Positions 6,276 through 15,200 of a DNA stretch of 32,906 nucleotides are shown piece after piece. The translations under genes were made by a program, and so were the position numbers. Each line of letters opens with the position of its first letter. Within the stretch, counting starts at the first letter, position 1. The notes under the pieces are model-generated. The model was not told the DNA's origin, did not search any database, and saw only the letters and a list, made by a program, of their open reading frames with translations. Source of the stretch: Terriglobia bacterium (lineage in GTDB: Bacteria > Acidobacteriota > Terriglobia > Bryobacterales > Bryobacteraceae); the NCBI GenBank assembly GCA_016650235.1, contig JAENWC010000259.1, forward strand, positions 1 through 32,906. Direction: 5' to 3'.

Positions 6276-6986
6276 TTACTTCTTACGAAAAAGGGCCAGG
6301 TACTGGCGATTAGGCGTAAAGACCCCGGTGGAGATCAACTGGAACCCGTTGGCTTCCAATTCCTTGATCACATCCGGTTCATCCAGGCGTATGTGCTTGG
6401 GGTCGCGGAAGCCGGACTGGTAGAAATCGACGATCGCCAGCCGTCCATCGGGTTTCAGACCTTTCGCAATTCCTGCCAGCATCTCGGCGGGATAGTCGAA
6501 GTGGTGGTAGACGTCAAGCACCAGCGCCAGATCGATGGAGGCGGCAGGCAAGTGTGGATCCTTTTCGGTGCCCTGGACAAAGGCGACATTGTCCAGTCCT
6601 TTGGCCGTGGCGTTCTCTCTGGCTCTTGCCAGGAAGTCAGGGAAGATATCCTCGGCCACAATTTTGCCCGCCGGTCCGACGGCTGCATGGAGGAAGGGCA
6701 GCATGTACCCGACCCCGGTGCCGATATCGGCCACGGTCATGCCGGCTTTGAGCTTCAGGTTTTCCACAAGATCCTTGGGCTTCTGCGTGGTTTCGCGATC
6801 GTGAGCAGACAAGGTCTGTCCCACGCGTTCACGGCCCTCTTTGGTCTTGTATCCCGAATTGGCGTAGTCGGCCGCTTGCGGAAAAACCGCCGTGCAGGCA
6901 AAGAAAAATAAGACAAGGTTCTTCATAAGCGCCAAGGGCGCCTGCCGCTCCGCTGAACTGGAAAGGGTCTCTGGACTTGGTTTCAT
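6276..6986 (-). CDS. Class I SAM-dependent methyltransferase with a predicted signal peptide
   Basis: The SAM-binding motif I is clear as VADIGTGVGYM, followed by an acidic motif (VAEDIFP) and the LALVLDVYHHF segment of Rossmann-fold methyltransferases. The substrate is unknown. The ATG at 6986 overlaps the hom stop codon as ATGA with GGAGA upstream, so coupled translation is likely. A second Met, 20 residues in, starts MKNLVLFFFACTAVFPQA, a good signal peptide. Export of a SAM-dependent enzyme is odd, because SAM is cytoplasmic. The enzyme might work before export, or the hydrophobic stretch might be an anchor. The sequence between the two Met codons resembles a degraded copy of the 35-bp dispersed element. 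The S9 peptidase follows 8 bp later. Confidence 0.8.
   Translation of the reverse strand: MKPSPETLSSSAERQAPLALMKNLVLFFFACTAVFPQAADYANSGYKTKEGRERVGQTLSAHDRETTQKPKDLVENLKLKAGMTVADIGTGVGYMLPFLHAAVGPAGKIVAEDIFPDFLARARENATAKGLDNVAFVQGTEKDPHLPAASIDLALVLDVYHHFDYPAEMLAGIAKGLKPDGRLAIVDFYQSGFRDPKHIRLDEPDVIKELEANGFQLISTGVFTPNRQYLALFRKK
6929..6960 (-). repeat. Possible degraded copy of the 35-bp dispersed element
   Basis: On the minus strand this stretch contains GCGGAGC and GCGCCCTTGGCGC, similar to the outer parts of the 35-bp element but about three bases shorter and without the left GCGCAAA end. The match is weak. Confidence 0.25.
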
Positions 6987-8287
6987 AATGATGTCTCCAT
7001 GGGTAATGCGAGTGGGGGTTCAATCAGAAAGTCGAGCGTCGACATGGTCTGCACCGCATCGCGCACATCCTTCTCGGAAGTCGGTTCGAGAGTGATGACA
7101 AAGGGCAGGTCCTCCTTGCCCTCGCCGGGCAACTGCAGCACCGCATCGAGGCTGATTTTCTTTTCAGCCAGGATGCCGGCCAGAGCGGCAATAATTCCGG
7201 GACGGTCCCTGACACGGAAGCGAAGATACCAGGCGCGCGTTTGCCGCGTAATGGGAATGGGGCGATACTCGCCGAGCCGCGCGTGAGCGAATGGGGAGAC
7301 ACGCTCCGGACTACCGCTGCGGATCTCACGCGCCACGCGCATCAAATCGCTCACCACAGCCACGCCGGTGGGGTGCGGACCGGCTCCGCGGCCGTAGTAG
7401 AACGTGTCCTGACCGTAATGGCCCCGTATCCAGATCGCGTTGTAAGCGCCCTGCACGCTGGCCAGAATAGTGGACTGCGGAATTAGAGCCGGACGCACAC
7501 TGAGCAGGAGACCTTCGCTGGTAAGGCGGGCGGCGCAGATGAGCCTGATGGTGTGGTTCAGTTTGTGCGCGTACTGAAAGTCGAACGGCGAGATGCGCCG
7601 GATGCCTTCGGTGTAGATGTCCGACGGAGTGATCCTTTCGCCAAAGGCGAGCGCCGTCAGGATGGCAAGCTTGGAGCGCGCATCGAAACCGTCGATATCG
7701 GCGCCGGGATCGGCCTCGGCGTATCCAAGCCGTTGCGCCTCCGCGAGAACGACTCCAAAGTCAGTCCCATTGCGTTCGATCTCGGTGAGGATGTAGTTGC
7801 TGGTTCCGTTCAGGATGCCGTACAGAGCGGATATGCGGTCCGCGGCAATCCCCTCGCGCAGCACGCTGTGAATGGGGATGCCTCCGGCCACGCTGGCCTC
7901 CATGGCGAGGTTGGTTCCGGCGGCAATGGCGCGATCCCAAACTTCAGCGCCTTGCAGGGCCATCAGCTCTTTGTTCGCTGTAACCACCGACTTGCCGGCC
8001 GCCAGAGCCGCGTTGATGATCTCGGCGGCGACACCGGTTCCGCCCACCAGTTCGGCTACGATATCCACATCGGCGGCGTTGACCACCTCCCGCCAATCCG
8101 TGGTGCGCCGCACAGGACCTAACGATTCCGGTAGCTGCTTCGTCTCAACGGTGCGGCTGCAGACGGCGGTAACACGCAGCCGGAAACCGAGCTTTTCCGC
8201 AATGCGAACAGCATCCTCAGCCAATATCGATAAAGTTCCCGAGCCGACGTTACCCAGACCGACAACGCCGACGTTAACTTCCAGCAT
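6983..8287 (-). CDS. hom: Homoserine dehydrogenase with ACT domain
   Basis: Hom reduces aspartate semialdehyde to homoserine with NAD(P)H, a step towards threonine and methionine. The 434-residue protein has the dinucleotide-binding GLGNVGSG at about residue 11, the ELVGG and VVTANKELMA blocks of the substrate domain, the signature DIDGFDARSKLAIL (catalytic Asp and Lys), and a C-terminal ACT domain beginning RDRPGIIAALAGIL (about 358 onward), which usually gives feedback control by threonine. The monofunctional length is normal. Only 27 bp separate its ATG from a divergent gene, so its promoter must overlap that gene or its own start region. It heads a four-gene operon. Confidence 0.95.
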   Translation of the reverse strand: MLEVNVGVVGLGNVGSGTLSILAEDAVRIAEKLGFRLRVTAVCSRTVETKQLPESLGPVRRTTDWREVVNAADVDIVAELVGGTGVAAEIINAALAAGKSVVTANKELMALQGAEVWDRAIAAGTNLAMEASVAGGIPIHSVLREGIAADRISALYGILNGTSNYILTEIERNGTDFGVVLAEAQRLGYAEADPGADIDGFDARSKLAILTALAFGERITPSDIYTEGIRRISPFDFQYAHKLNHTIRLICAARLTSEGLLLSVRPALIPQSTILASVQGAYNAIWIRGHYGQDTFYYGRGAGPHPTGVAVVSDLMRVAREIRSGSPERVSPFAHARLGEYRPIPITRQTRAWYLRFRVRDRPGIIAALAGILAEKKISLDAVLQLPGEGKEDLPFVITLEPTSEKDVRDAVQTMSTLDFLIEPPLALPMETSL

Positions 8288-8314
8288 AAACGGCTATGAT
8301 AACAATACTGAGCT

Positions 8315-8626
8315 ATGCGACACCTAATCCAAACCCTTTGCTGGCTGAGCGTCGCGGCCGCTTTGACGGCGGTATCTTCCGGCCAAAGACAATTCTCCGA
8401 TGAGGAGAAATCGCCCAAACTCAAACAGGAACAACTGGAACGGTTGCTCAAGGAAGACCACAAGAAATCTTTGGAAGACGCCTCGGAACTGGTTAAGTTG
8501 AGTGAAGAGCTGAAGATCGAGCTGGAGAAAACCGACCGTCACGTACTCTCGGTAACGGCGCTGAAGAAGACGGAAGAGATAGAGAAACTCGCCAAACGCA
8601 TTCGCTCCCGCATGCGCCGCTATTGA
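8315..8626 (+). CDS. Small secreted coiled-coil protein of unknown function
   Basis: This 103-residue protein starts with a signal peptide (LIQTLCWLSVAAALTAVSSGQ). The mature part is almost entirely charged heptad-like helix rich in Glu and Lys (KLKQEQLERLLKEDHKKSLE), ending in a basic tail, RIRSRMRRY. I do not recognise a family with a known function. It is probably a periplasmic helical protein. It is divergent from hom with 27 bp between the start codons, and pyrR follows about 100 bp downstream. Confidence 0.7.
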   Translation: MRHLIQTLCWLSVAAALTAVSSGQRQFSDEEKSPKLKQEQLERLLKEDHKKSLEDASELVKLSEELKIELEKTDRHVLSVTALKKTEEIEKLAKRIRSRMRRY

Positions 8627-8690
8627 CACGCCGCCATTGTGCAGGTATTCGCCGTGGACGGCTGTGTTACCATTTCTTGGAACCGTTCTA

Positions 8691-8705
8691 GGGCCGGGAC
8701 GGCCC
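8691..8705 (+). promoter_or_regulatory. Small GC hairpin upstream of pyrR
   Basis: GGGCCG (8691-8696) pairs perfectly with CGGCCC (8700-8705) over a three-base loop, 20 bp before the pyrR ATG. It could affect pyrR translation or act in attenuation. I do not see the Bacillus-type PyrR-binding loop, so any role is a guess. Confidence 0.3.
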
Positions 8706-8724
8706 ATTGCGGACCACCAATGCC

Positions 8725-9279
8725 ATGCCTGCCACACGCGAAAAAGCCCAACTGATGAGCGCCTCCGAGATCGACCGCACACTGGTGCGGCTGGCGCACG
8801 AGATCCTCGAAAAAACCGAGGACCTCGACAAGCTGGCATTCATCGGCATACGCCGCCGGGGCGTACCGCTGGCGCAGCGGCTGGCAGCCAAGATTGAAGC
8901 ACTGGAAGGACGGCAAGTGCCAGTGGGTATTCTGGACATCAATCTCTACCGTGACGACCTGTCCACGGTGGCCAACCAGCCCATCGTCAATGCAACCGAG
9001 ATCAGCTTTGCCGTCACCGGCAAAGACGTAATCCTAATGGACGATGTGCTGTACACGGGGCGCACCATCCGCGCGGCGCTGGATGCGCTGTTTGATCATG
9101 GGCGTCCGGCGCGAGTGCAACTGCTGGTGCTGATCGACCGCGGCCACCGTGAACTCCCCATCGAAGCCCGCTACATTGGCCGTGTTGTGCAAACCAGCTC
9201 GCAAGAGATCATCGAGGTCAAGCTCCGCGAGATCGACGGCATGGAGAAAGTCCTATTGGTCGAGGTGGAATCGAACTGA
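8725..9279 (+). CDS. pyrR: PyrR, pyrimidine operon regulator / uracil phosphoribosyltransferase
   Basis: PyrR binds pyr mRNA in response to UMP and in many bacteria also has uracil phosphoribosyltransferase activity. The PRPP-binding loop VILMDDVLYTGRTIRAALDAL is intact, as are the N-terminal ALSASEI-like segment (LMSASEIDRTLVRLAHEI) and the FIGIRRRGVPLAQRL block. I start at ATG 8725 because it fits the family; an in-frame TTG at 8707 would add six residues. It is the first gene of pyrR-pyrB-pyrC, with 7 bp to pyrB. Confidence 0.93.
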   Translation: MPATREKAQLMSASEIDRTLVRLAHEILEKTEDLDKLAFIGIRRRGVPLAQRLAAKIEALEGRQVPVGILDINLYRDDLSTVANQPIVNATEISFAVTGKDVILMDDVLYTGRTIRAALDALFDHGRPARVQLLVLIDRGHRELPIEARYIGRVVQTSSQEIIEVKLREIDGMEKVLLVEVESN

Positions 9280-9286
9280 GATTCCA

Positions 9287-10204
9287 ATGACAGCCACCGT
9301 CAAGGGATTATTGGGAATCGAGGAGATGGGCCGTCAGGAGATCCAGGCGATCCTGGATCGCGCCAAGGATTTTCAGTACCACCAGCACGAACCGGTAAAG
9401 AAGTTCACCATCCTGCAAGGGAAGATGATCGTCAACCTGTTTTTCGAGTCCTCCACGAGAACGCGGACCAGTTTTGAGATTGCCGCGAAACGTTTAGGGG
9501 CCGACTCGGTTTCCATCACCGCGTCCGGGTCCAGCGTATCCAAGGGCGAGTCGCTGGTGGACACTCTGAACACGCTGGCCGCCATGCGGCCGAGCGCCAT
9601 TGTGATGCGCCACGCAGCCTCCGGCGCGCCCCACTTTCTGGCGCGGTACCTGGAGATTCCCATCATCAATGCGGGCGACGGAACGCACGAGCATCCCACC
9701 CAGGCATTGCTCGATGCCCGAACCATTCTCGACCGGCGGCCGAGTCTGGAAGGCCTGCGCGTGGCCATCATCGGGGACATCGCACACAGCCGCGTAGCCC
9801 GTTCCAACGCGCATCTGCTTTCGAAGTTCGGCGCACAGGTGGTCTTATGCGGACCTCCGACGCTGCTGCCGCGCGAGTTGGCCCAGCTTGCGCCCAACAT
9901 CTCCCTGTCCTACGACATGAACGAGGCCATTGCCGGGGCCGATGTGATCATGATGCTCCGCGTGCAACTGGAGCGCCAGCACGAGGTGCTGTTCCCGGCG
10001 AGCGAATACTTCAAGTTCTACGGCCTCCGGCTGGAACACATTGAACAGGCCAAACCGGACGTGATCGTGATGCACCCTGGCCCCATCAACCGCGGCCGCG
10101 AGCTGGCTTCCGAGGTGGCCGATTCGCAGAGCTCGGTGATCCTGAACCAGGTGGAGAATGGCGTGGCCGTAAGAATGGCCGTGCTGGAACGGGTCTTGCA
10201 GTAG
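9287..10204 (+). CDS. pyrB: Aspartate carbamoyltransferase, catalytic chain
   Basis: PyrB joins carbamoyl phosphate to aspartate, the first committed step of pyrimidine synthesis. The 305-residue protein has the carbamoyl-phosphate motif FFESSTRTRTSFE, the KGES loop, DGTHEHPTQALLD, and the aspartate-binding HPGPINRG near the C-terminus. The start at ATG 9287 lies 7 bp after the pyrR stop. A longer in-frame extension into pyrR exists but would be atypical. No pyrI gene for a regulatory chain is adjacent. pyrC follows with one base between. Confidence 0.96.
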   Translation: MTATVKGLLGIEEMGRQEIQAILDRAKDFQYHQHEPVKKFTILQGKMIVNLFFESSTRTRTSFEIAAKRLGADSVSITASGSSVSKGESLVDTLNTLAAMRPSAIVMRHAASGAPHFLARYLEIPIINAGDGTHEHPTQALLDARTILDRRPSLEGLRVAIIGDIAHSRVARSNAHLLSKFGAQVVLCGPPTLLPRELAQLAPNISLSYDMNEAIAGADVIMMLRVQLERQHEVLFPASEYFKFYGLRLEHIEQAKPDVIVMHPGPINRGRELASEVADSQSSVILNQVENGVAVRMAVLERVLQ

Positions 10205-10205
10205 C

Positions 10206-11537
10206 ATGTCTTCACTTTTTTCGAACACGCGCAAAACGGAGCCAGCTTCGCGGCCCTTCGCGCTTCTCATCAAGAATGGCCGGCTGATGGACCCGGCAAC
10301 CGGTAGGGACGATGTGACTGACGTCGCCGTGGTCGATGGCCGCATAGCGGCGATTGGGGAAAACTTGTCCGGCGCCGGAGCGGAGGTATTTGACGCAAGC
10401 GGCTTGGTAGTGGCGCCCGGATTCATCGACATGCACGTGCATCTGCGGGAACCAGGCTTCGAGCATGCCGAAACTATCGAGACGGGCGGGAAGGCGGCGG
10501 CGGCCGGCGGATTTACCGCTATCTGCTGCATGCCGAACACGAAGCCGATCAATGACAACGCTACCGTCACCAGCTACATCGTTGAACGGGCCCGGCATCT
10601 GTCGCCGGTGAAGGTATTGCCGATCGGGGCCATCACCAAAAACAGCGCTGGGGAGGAACTGGCTTCCATCGGGGCGATGAAGCAGGCCGGTGTTGTGGCG
10701 ATTTCGGACGACGGCCGCCCGGTGATGAACTCGCGTGTAATGCGGCGGGCCATGGAACTGGCCGTTGGCTGGAATCTTCCGGTGATTGACCACTGCGAAG
10801 ACCTCAACCTGAGCGCGGGCGGGGACATGCATGAAGGACGCACGTCGGTCTCGCGCGGGCTGCGCGGGATTCCATCGGCTTCTGAAGACGTGATGGTAGC
10901 TCGGGACATCCTGCTGGCCGAACTTACGGGGGCGCGCTATCACGTCGCGCATATCTCCACTTCAAACGCCGTGGCGATGGTTGCGTTCGCCCGCGCCCGC
11001 GGTCTGAAAGTGAGTTGCGAGGTGACCCCACACCACTTTGCTCTAACTGATTCGGATATGGGTCCCTACGACAGCAACTTCAAGATGAAGCCGCCGCTGC
11101 GCGGCAAGCGGGATCTGGACGCGGTGACCAAGGGCCTGATCTCGGGAGCCATTGAGGTGATTGCCACCGATCACGCGCCTCACCCGGGCAGCGAGAAGAT
11201 GCAGGAGTTCGAGCGATGCCCGTTCGGCATTACCGGACTCGAGACGGCCCTCGCCTTGTCTCTCGAACAACTGGTTCATACCGGCCACATCTCACTCATG
11301 CGGCTCATAGAATTGTTCACCACCGGCCCTGCCCGCGTGCTTGGCCTCGACCTTGGCCGGCTTCGAGTGGCTGGCGAGGCGGATATCACCATCTTTGACC
11401 CCACCCGTCCCTGGACTTACGACGTTAACCGGACGCTCTCCAAGAGCAAGAACTCCCCGTTCCATATGAGGAATTTCAAAGGAGCGCCCGTGGCCACTAT
11501 CGTCGCAGGCAAGATCGTCTGGCGGCTGGACGCGTAG
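10206..11537 (+). CDS. pyrC: Dihydroorotase
   Basis: PyrC cyclises carbamoyl aspartate to dihydroorotate. The 443-residue protein is a class I-type amidohydrolase with the zinc motif DMHVHLREPG, PNTKPINDN, DHCED, VAHIST and the late DHAPH motif. The family part begins at about LLIKNGRLMDPATG (residue 20). The preceding residues (SNTRKTEPASRPFA) are an extension encoded by a copy of the 35-bp dispersed element at 10229-10263. The start is 1 bp after the pyrB stop, so the cistrons are coupled. Partial resemblance to the same element recurs just after the stop codon. Confidence 0.95.
   Translation: MSSLFSNTRKTEPASRPFALLIKNGRLMDPATGRDDVTDVAVVDGRIAAIGENLSGAGAEVFDASGLVVAPGFIDMHVHLREPGFEHAETIETGGKAAAAGGFTAICCMPNTKPINDNATVTSYIVERARHLSPVKVLPIGAITKNSAGEELASIGAMKQAGVVAISDDGRPVMNSRVMRRAMELAVGWNLPVIDHCEDLNLSAGGDMHEGRTSVSRGLRGIPSASEDVMVARDILLAELTGARYHVAHISTSNAVAMVAFARARGLKVSCEVTPHHFALTDSDMGPYDSNFKMKPPLRGKRDLDAVTKGLISGAIEVIATDHAPHPGSEKMQEFERCPFGITGLETALALSLEQLVHTGHISLMRLIELFTTGPARVLGLDLGRLRVAGEADITIFDPTRPWTYDVNRTLSKSKNSPFHMRNFKGAPVATIVAGKIVWRLDA
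10229..10263 (+). repeat. 35-bp dispersed element, copy at the pyrC N-terminus
   Basis: It begins GCGCAAAACGGAGCC and ends CGCGC, with 32 of 35 bases identical to the copy at 32735-32769. It lies on the coding strand of pyrC and is read as RKTEPASRPFA, just before the first conserved residues of the enzyme. Confidence 0.85.
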
Positions 11538-11947
11538 AAACGCAAAGGGCGCTCGCCGCGCCACCGAATTCCAGAGGAACACGCGGCTTAGTGCTCGGTT
11601 TCAGAAGTTCGCTCACGTATTCACGGAGCCGATAGGGGAACACTTGGCTATACTTGGCGACAAGTCAGGAGCTATTTCTGAGAACGCCGTTTGGGGACCG
11701 CCAGCGGCACAAGTCCAGGATGACAAACTATACGTCCAAAGCATCTCTCCTCTGAATTCTTCGCCACAGGCCTGTCGTCCCAAGGTGGATCACGCAGATC
11801 TCTGAGTGAACGGAAACTCCGGGAAAGAGAATGGAGCGATATGAGCGCCTTACAAGTATCGGTTCTATCGCGTGATGTCGGTAGCAAGAGCATTAGCCTA
11901 ACGAGGCCTTGAAGGGCTATCAAATTCTGATAGACTTGAGGGGGTTT
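11538..11947. other. Gene-free stretch between pyrC and the methyltransferase island
   Basis: No convincing gene is present. Right after the pyrC stop, at about 11540-11562, a minus-strand stretch with ACGCAAAGGGC looks like half of the 35-bp dispersed element. A minus-strand frame at 11672-11923 has no domain and no ribosome-binding site. The stretch probably marks the left border of an inserted cassette; I see no att-like repeat shared with the right border. Confidence 0.5.
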
Positions 11948-12211
11948 GTGAACAGAAACATGATCTATAACCGATCACAGGCGATTGAAAAGCGGTTGCG
12001 CGACATCATAGATCTAGTCAGTTGCGGGCGGCACTCCACCCCCACCCTTGCGCGAGCACTGAAGGTTTCCGAGCCGACTGTATCGAGGTGTTTGACGGCT
12101 CTCCGTCAACGTGGCTATTTGATCAGGCCAGTCAAGGATGAAAGCGGCTGGTCTTACGAAGTGACAGCTAAGCCTAGAAACGCTTCGTTTGCGAACGACG
12201 GTCCACGATGA
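11948..12211 (+). CDS. Winged-helix DNA-binding protein, probable regulator of the methyltransferase cassette
   Basis: The protein is about 87 residues. The HTH is plain: TPTLARALKVSEPTVSRCL, followed by a wing (ALRQRGYLIRPVKDESGWSYEV), as in MarR/DeoR-like and ArsR-like folds. It may bind the cassette promoter and limit expression, as control proteins do in restriction-modification systems; that is inference. The start is uncertain. The GTG at 11948 follows GAGGGGG closely, ATG 11960 is also possible, and an in-frame ATG at 11909 is less likely. Its stop overlaps the methyltransferase start as ATGA, so the two are cotranslated. Confidence 0.7.
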   Translation: MNRNMIYNRSQAIEKRLRDIIDLVSCGRHSTPTLARALKVSEPTVSRCLTALRQRGYLIRPVKDESGWSYEVTAKPRNASFANDGPR

Positions 12212-15200
12212 ACCTTGCAACGCACAAAGACTGGCAAAAGGAGTTTGGCATCGAACGGGCCGCTATGACGGTCTTCTTTGGAAGCAAAGCGGAGTTGCAC
12301 GCGCAAGGAGTTGTTGTGTCACAAGGGCACATCCTACGCCGTGCCTTTGACATGCTGAAGCTCGACGGGATTCTCTGCGGCGAGAACGCTCCGCTCGTTT
12401 ACTTCAAACTGGTGAAAAGAATCGAAATTGCTGAGGTTGCCCGACTTCATCGCAAGTTCTGGAACCACGGCGGCGCGCCTATCCTAGTGCTCGTCGCGCC
12501 GGATCAGGTTCATGATTATTCGGGTCTCATACGGCCACTCCCAGAAGCAGACCTCAGTGGCACCGTTCCTGGCCTTGTGGAAATTCTGAATCGGGCCTCC
12601 GCCGAAATCCGAGAGTTCTTGCCTGCCGTCGAATCCGGCGAGTTCTTCCGGCGGCATAAGCAATTATTCAATCCGGCGCACCGCGTGGATCGGGTCTTGC
12701 TCGACAATCTTCAGGCGACCCGGGAAAAACTCGTCGCCAAATCCATCGGGAAACTCGACCCCAAAGTACTGGATGCCTTGCTCTGTCGGCTCGTGTTTGC
12801 GTGTTACCTCTTCGACCGTGAGGTGGTGGGTGAAACCTACTTGCGAGCCATCGGCTTACGGCGCGCAAGCCACCTTCGGGATGTGCTCGCCATACAACCA
12901 AGGACCAAGGCCAAACAGTACCTCTACGAGCTCTTCCGGAAGCTTGGCAATGACTTCAACGGCGACCTGTTCAGCGACGACATTGACGAGGAAGCCCGAC
13001 TGGTGGACTCCTCTTATATCGAGCCTTTGGACGATTTCTTCCGAGCGACCGACGTTCTGAGTGGGCAGGGTTCAATCTGGCCCTACGACTTCGCGGCCAT
13101 CCCCATCGAGGCTATCAGCGCGATCTACGAGCGGTTCCTGAACGGCTCCGACAAGCTCGAAGGCTCGTTCTACACGCCGCGGTTTCTCGCGGAACTCGTC
13201 CTCGACGTGGCGCTCGCCAAGATGCCCTCCTTGCTTGGCCATCGCTATCTCGACCCTGCCTGTGGGTCGGGCATCTTCCTTGTCGGTTTGTTCAACCGAA
13301 TGGCCGAAGAGTGGAAGCAGGAGAACCCCGAGGCCCGAAATGACCGCCGAGCGCGGGAACTGAGGAAGATTCTTTGCAGCAGGCTCTACGGTGTCGATAT
13401 CAATCCCACGGCGTGCAGGATCACTGCGTTCAGCCTTTACTTGGCTTACCTGGATCAACTTACGCCACGGGACATTCAGGAACTGCGGCAGAACGGACAC
13501 AAGCTGCCTACGCTTGTCCATTACCAGGAAAACACCACGCGTGGGGAGATCGAAGGAAATATCTGGTGTGGGGATTTCTTCGCTGAAGGCGCCAAGTACC
13601 CCGCTGATGCCGACCTGGTCATCGGTAACCCACCATGGGGTAGCTTAGCGGTTGAGGGCACGCCAGCCGCCAAGTGGTGTGCGCATCCCGATCATCAATG
13701 CCCGGTCCCAGACAAGCAGATCTCGGCGGCGTTCGTTTGGAAAGCGGCGCACCACGTCGCCGACAGTGGAAGAATTTGTCTCGTGCTGCCGCACGGCACC
13801 CTGTTCAATCACAGTACGAAAGCCCTGGAGTTTCAGCGAACACTGTTCGAGCGCCACGCGGTTGACGTTGTACTCAATCTCGTAGACTTCCAGTTCTTTC
13901 TCTTCGAAGAGGCTCGCCATCCAGCCGTTGTCATTGCTTTTCAGAAGAGCCCTCCTGTCACCGAGCAGCATTCTATCGACTACTGGACGCCAAAATCAGA
14001 TTGGTCGGTCATGCGTGCTGACATCATTGCGATTGCGCCTGAAGACCGCTGGTCGGTAACGGTGGGCCATGTACTTCGTGATTTGGCTGGAGTGGATGCC
14101 CCTCAAGTTTGGAAGCAACGACATTGGGGGACACCAAGGGATTGGAGGTTGCTTGACCGGCTATCCATATATCCTCGATTACGCGACCATGTCCGGCATG
14201 TGAAAGAGAAAGGGACACAGAAGCCTTGGCTCGTGGCTGTCGGCTTCAAACCGGTCGTCGGGAAGAACGGTCCGGCCAAGTCAGATCCAATTCAGCTTCC
14301 TACGAATTTGTTCATCGAAGCGACATCGTCTAGTCTCAATCTCTTCCTGCTTCCCGGCGACTGCACCAAACTGCCAGCTCCGGAGATAGCCATGAGTCGT
14401 GGATCAACTAGCACGGCAGTATTCCGGGCTCCCCATGTTCTCGTAGCGAAAGGATTCACTAGCACTGCGTTTGCTGATTTCGATGTCTCCTTCCAAGATG
14501 CCGTCCGAGGGATCAGTGGGCCCAAAGAAGATCGCGGCCTGCTTATGTTTTTGGCCGCCTATTTGCGGTCAACCGTGGCGAAGTACTTCCTATTTCAGAC
14601 ATCCTCCAACTGGGGAGTAAGTAGGCAAGAAGTTCATGTAGAGGAACTGCTCCGATTGCCGTTCCCGCTGCCTGACGTGACGCCAACTCCCCGGCGTGCC
14701 TGGGAAATCGTCGAGGAGGTCGGGGAGATCGTTACTTCGGCGGCGGAAAAAGCGGGTGAAGATTTCACTGACCGTGAGAGTCTTGTACGGGCCGCCAGCG
14801 ATTCTATTGAGACTTTGATCGACGAATATTTCGACATCCTCCCGATGGAGAAAGCCCTGATCGACGACACGGTGCGAGTCATCATCCCCAGCGTCCGCCC
14901 GACGAGGAAGCGGCGGGTCATTCCTACGATCGCCCCGAGCAACCAGCAACAGCGGGACGACTATACGAAATGCCTCTGCGATACCCTAAATGGGTGGGCG
15001 AAGAGCGGTCCGTTCGTCGTTCAGGGCCGTGCAACAGCCTCCGCGGAACTCGGGATTGGCGTTACAGTCCTCCAAAAGACTCGCTCTGGCAAGGTAGCAT
15101 CTGGGCCACCACAGGATTTGAGCGATCTGTTGGCTGCGCTGGACCGCCTCCGCAAGGTCACGTCACAGAAGTTCAACACCTTCGAACTGAGCCGCGGCGC

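Noticed and set aside
8627-8724. PyrR-dependent attenuator
   Set aside because: Only a small hairpin is visible; no PyrR-binding loop or antiterminator/terminator pair can be drawn with confidence.
9149-9286. Longer N-terminal extension of PyrB
   Set aside because: It overlaps pyrR by most of its length and does not resemble the enzyme; ATG 9287 gives the normal length.
11672-11923. Minus-strand 83-codon frame left of the methyltransferase cassette
   Set aside because: Its Arg/Leu/Ser-rich composition, lack of a ribosome-binding site and position in gene-free DNA suggest chance.
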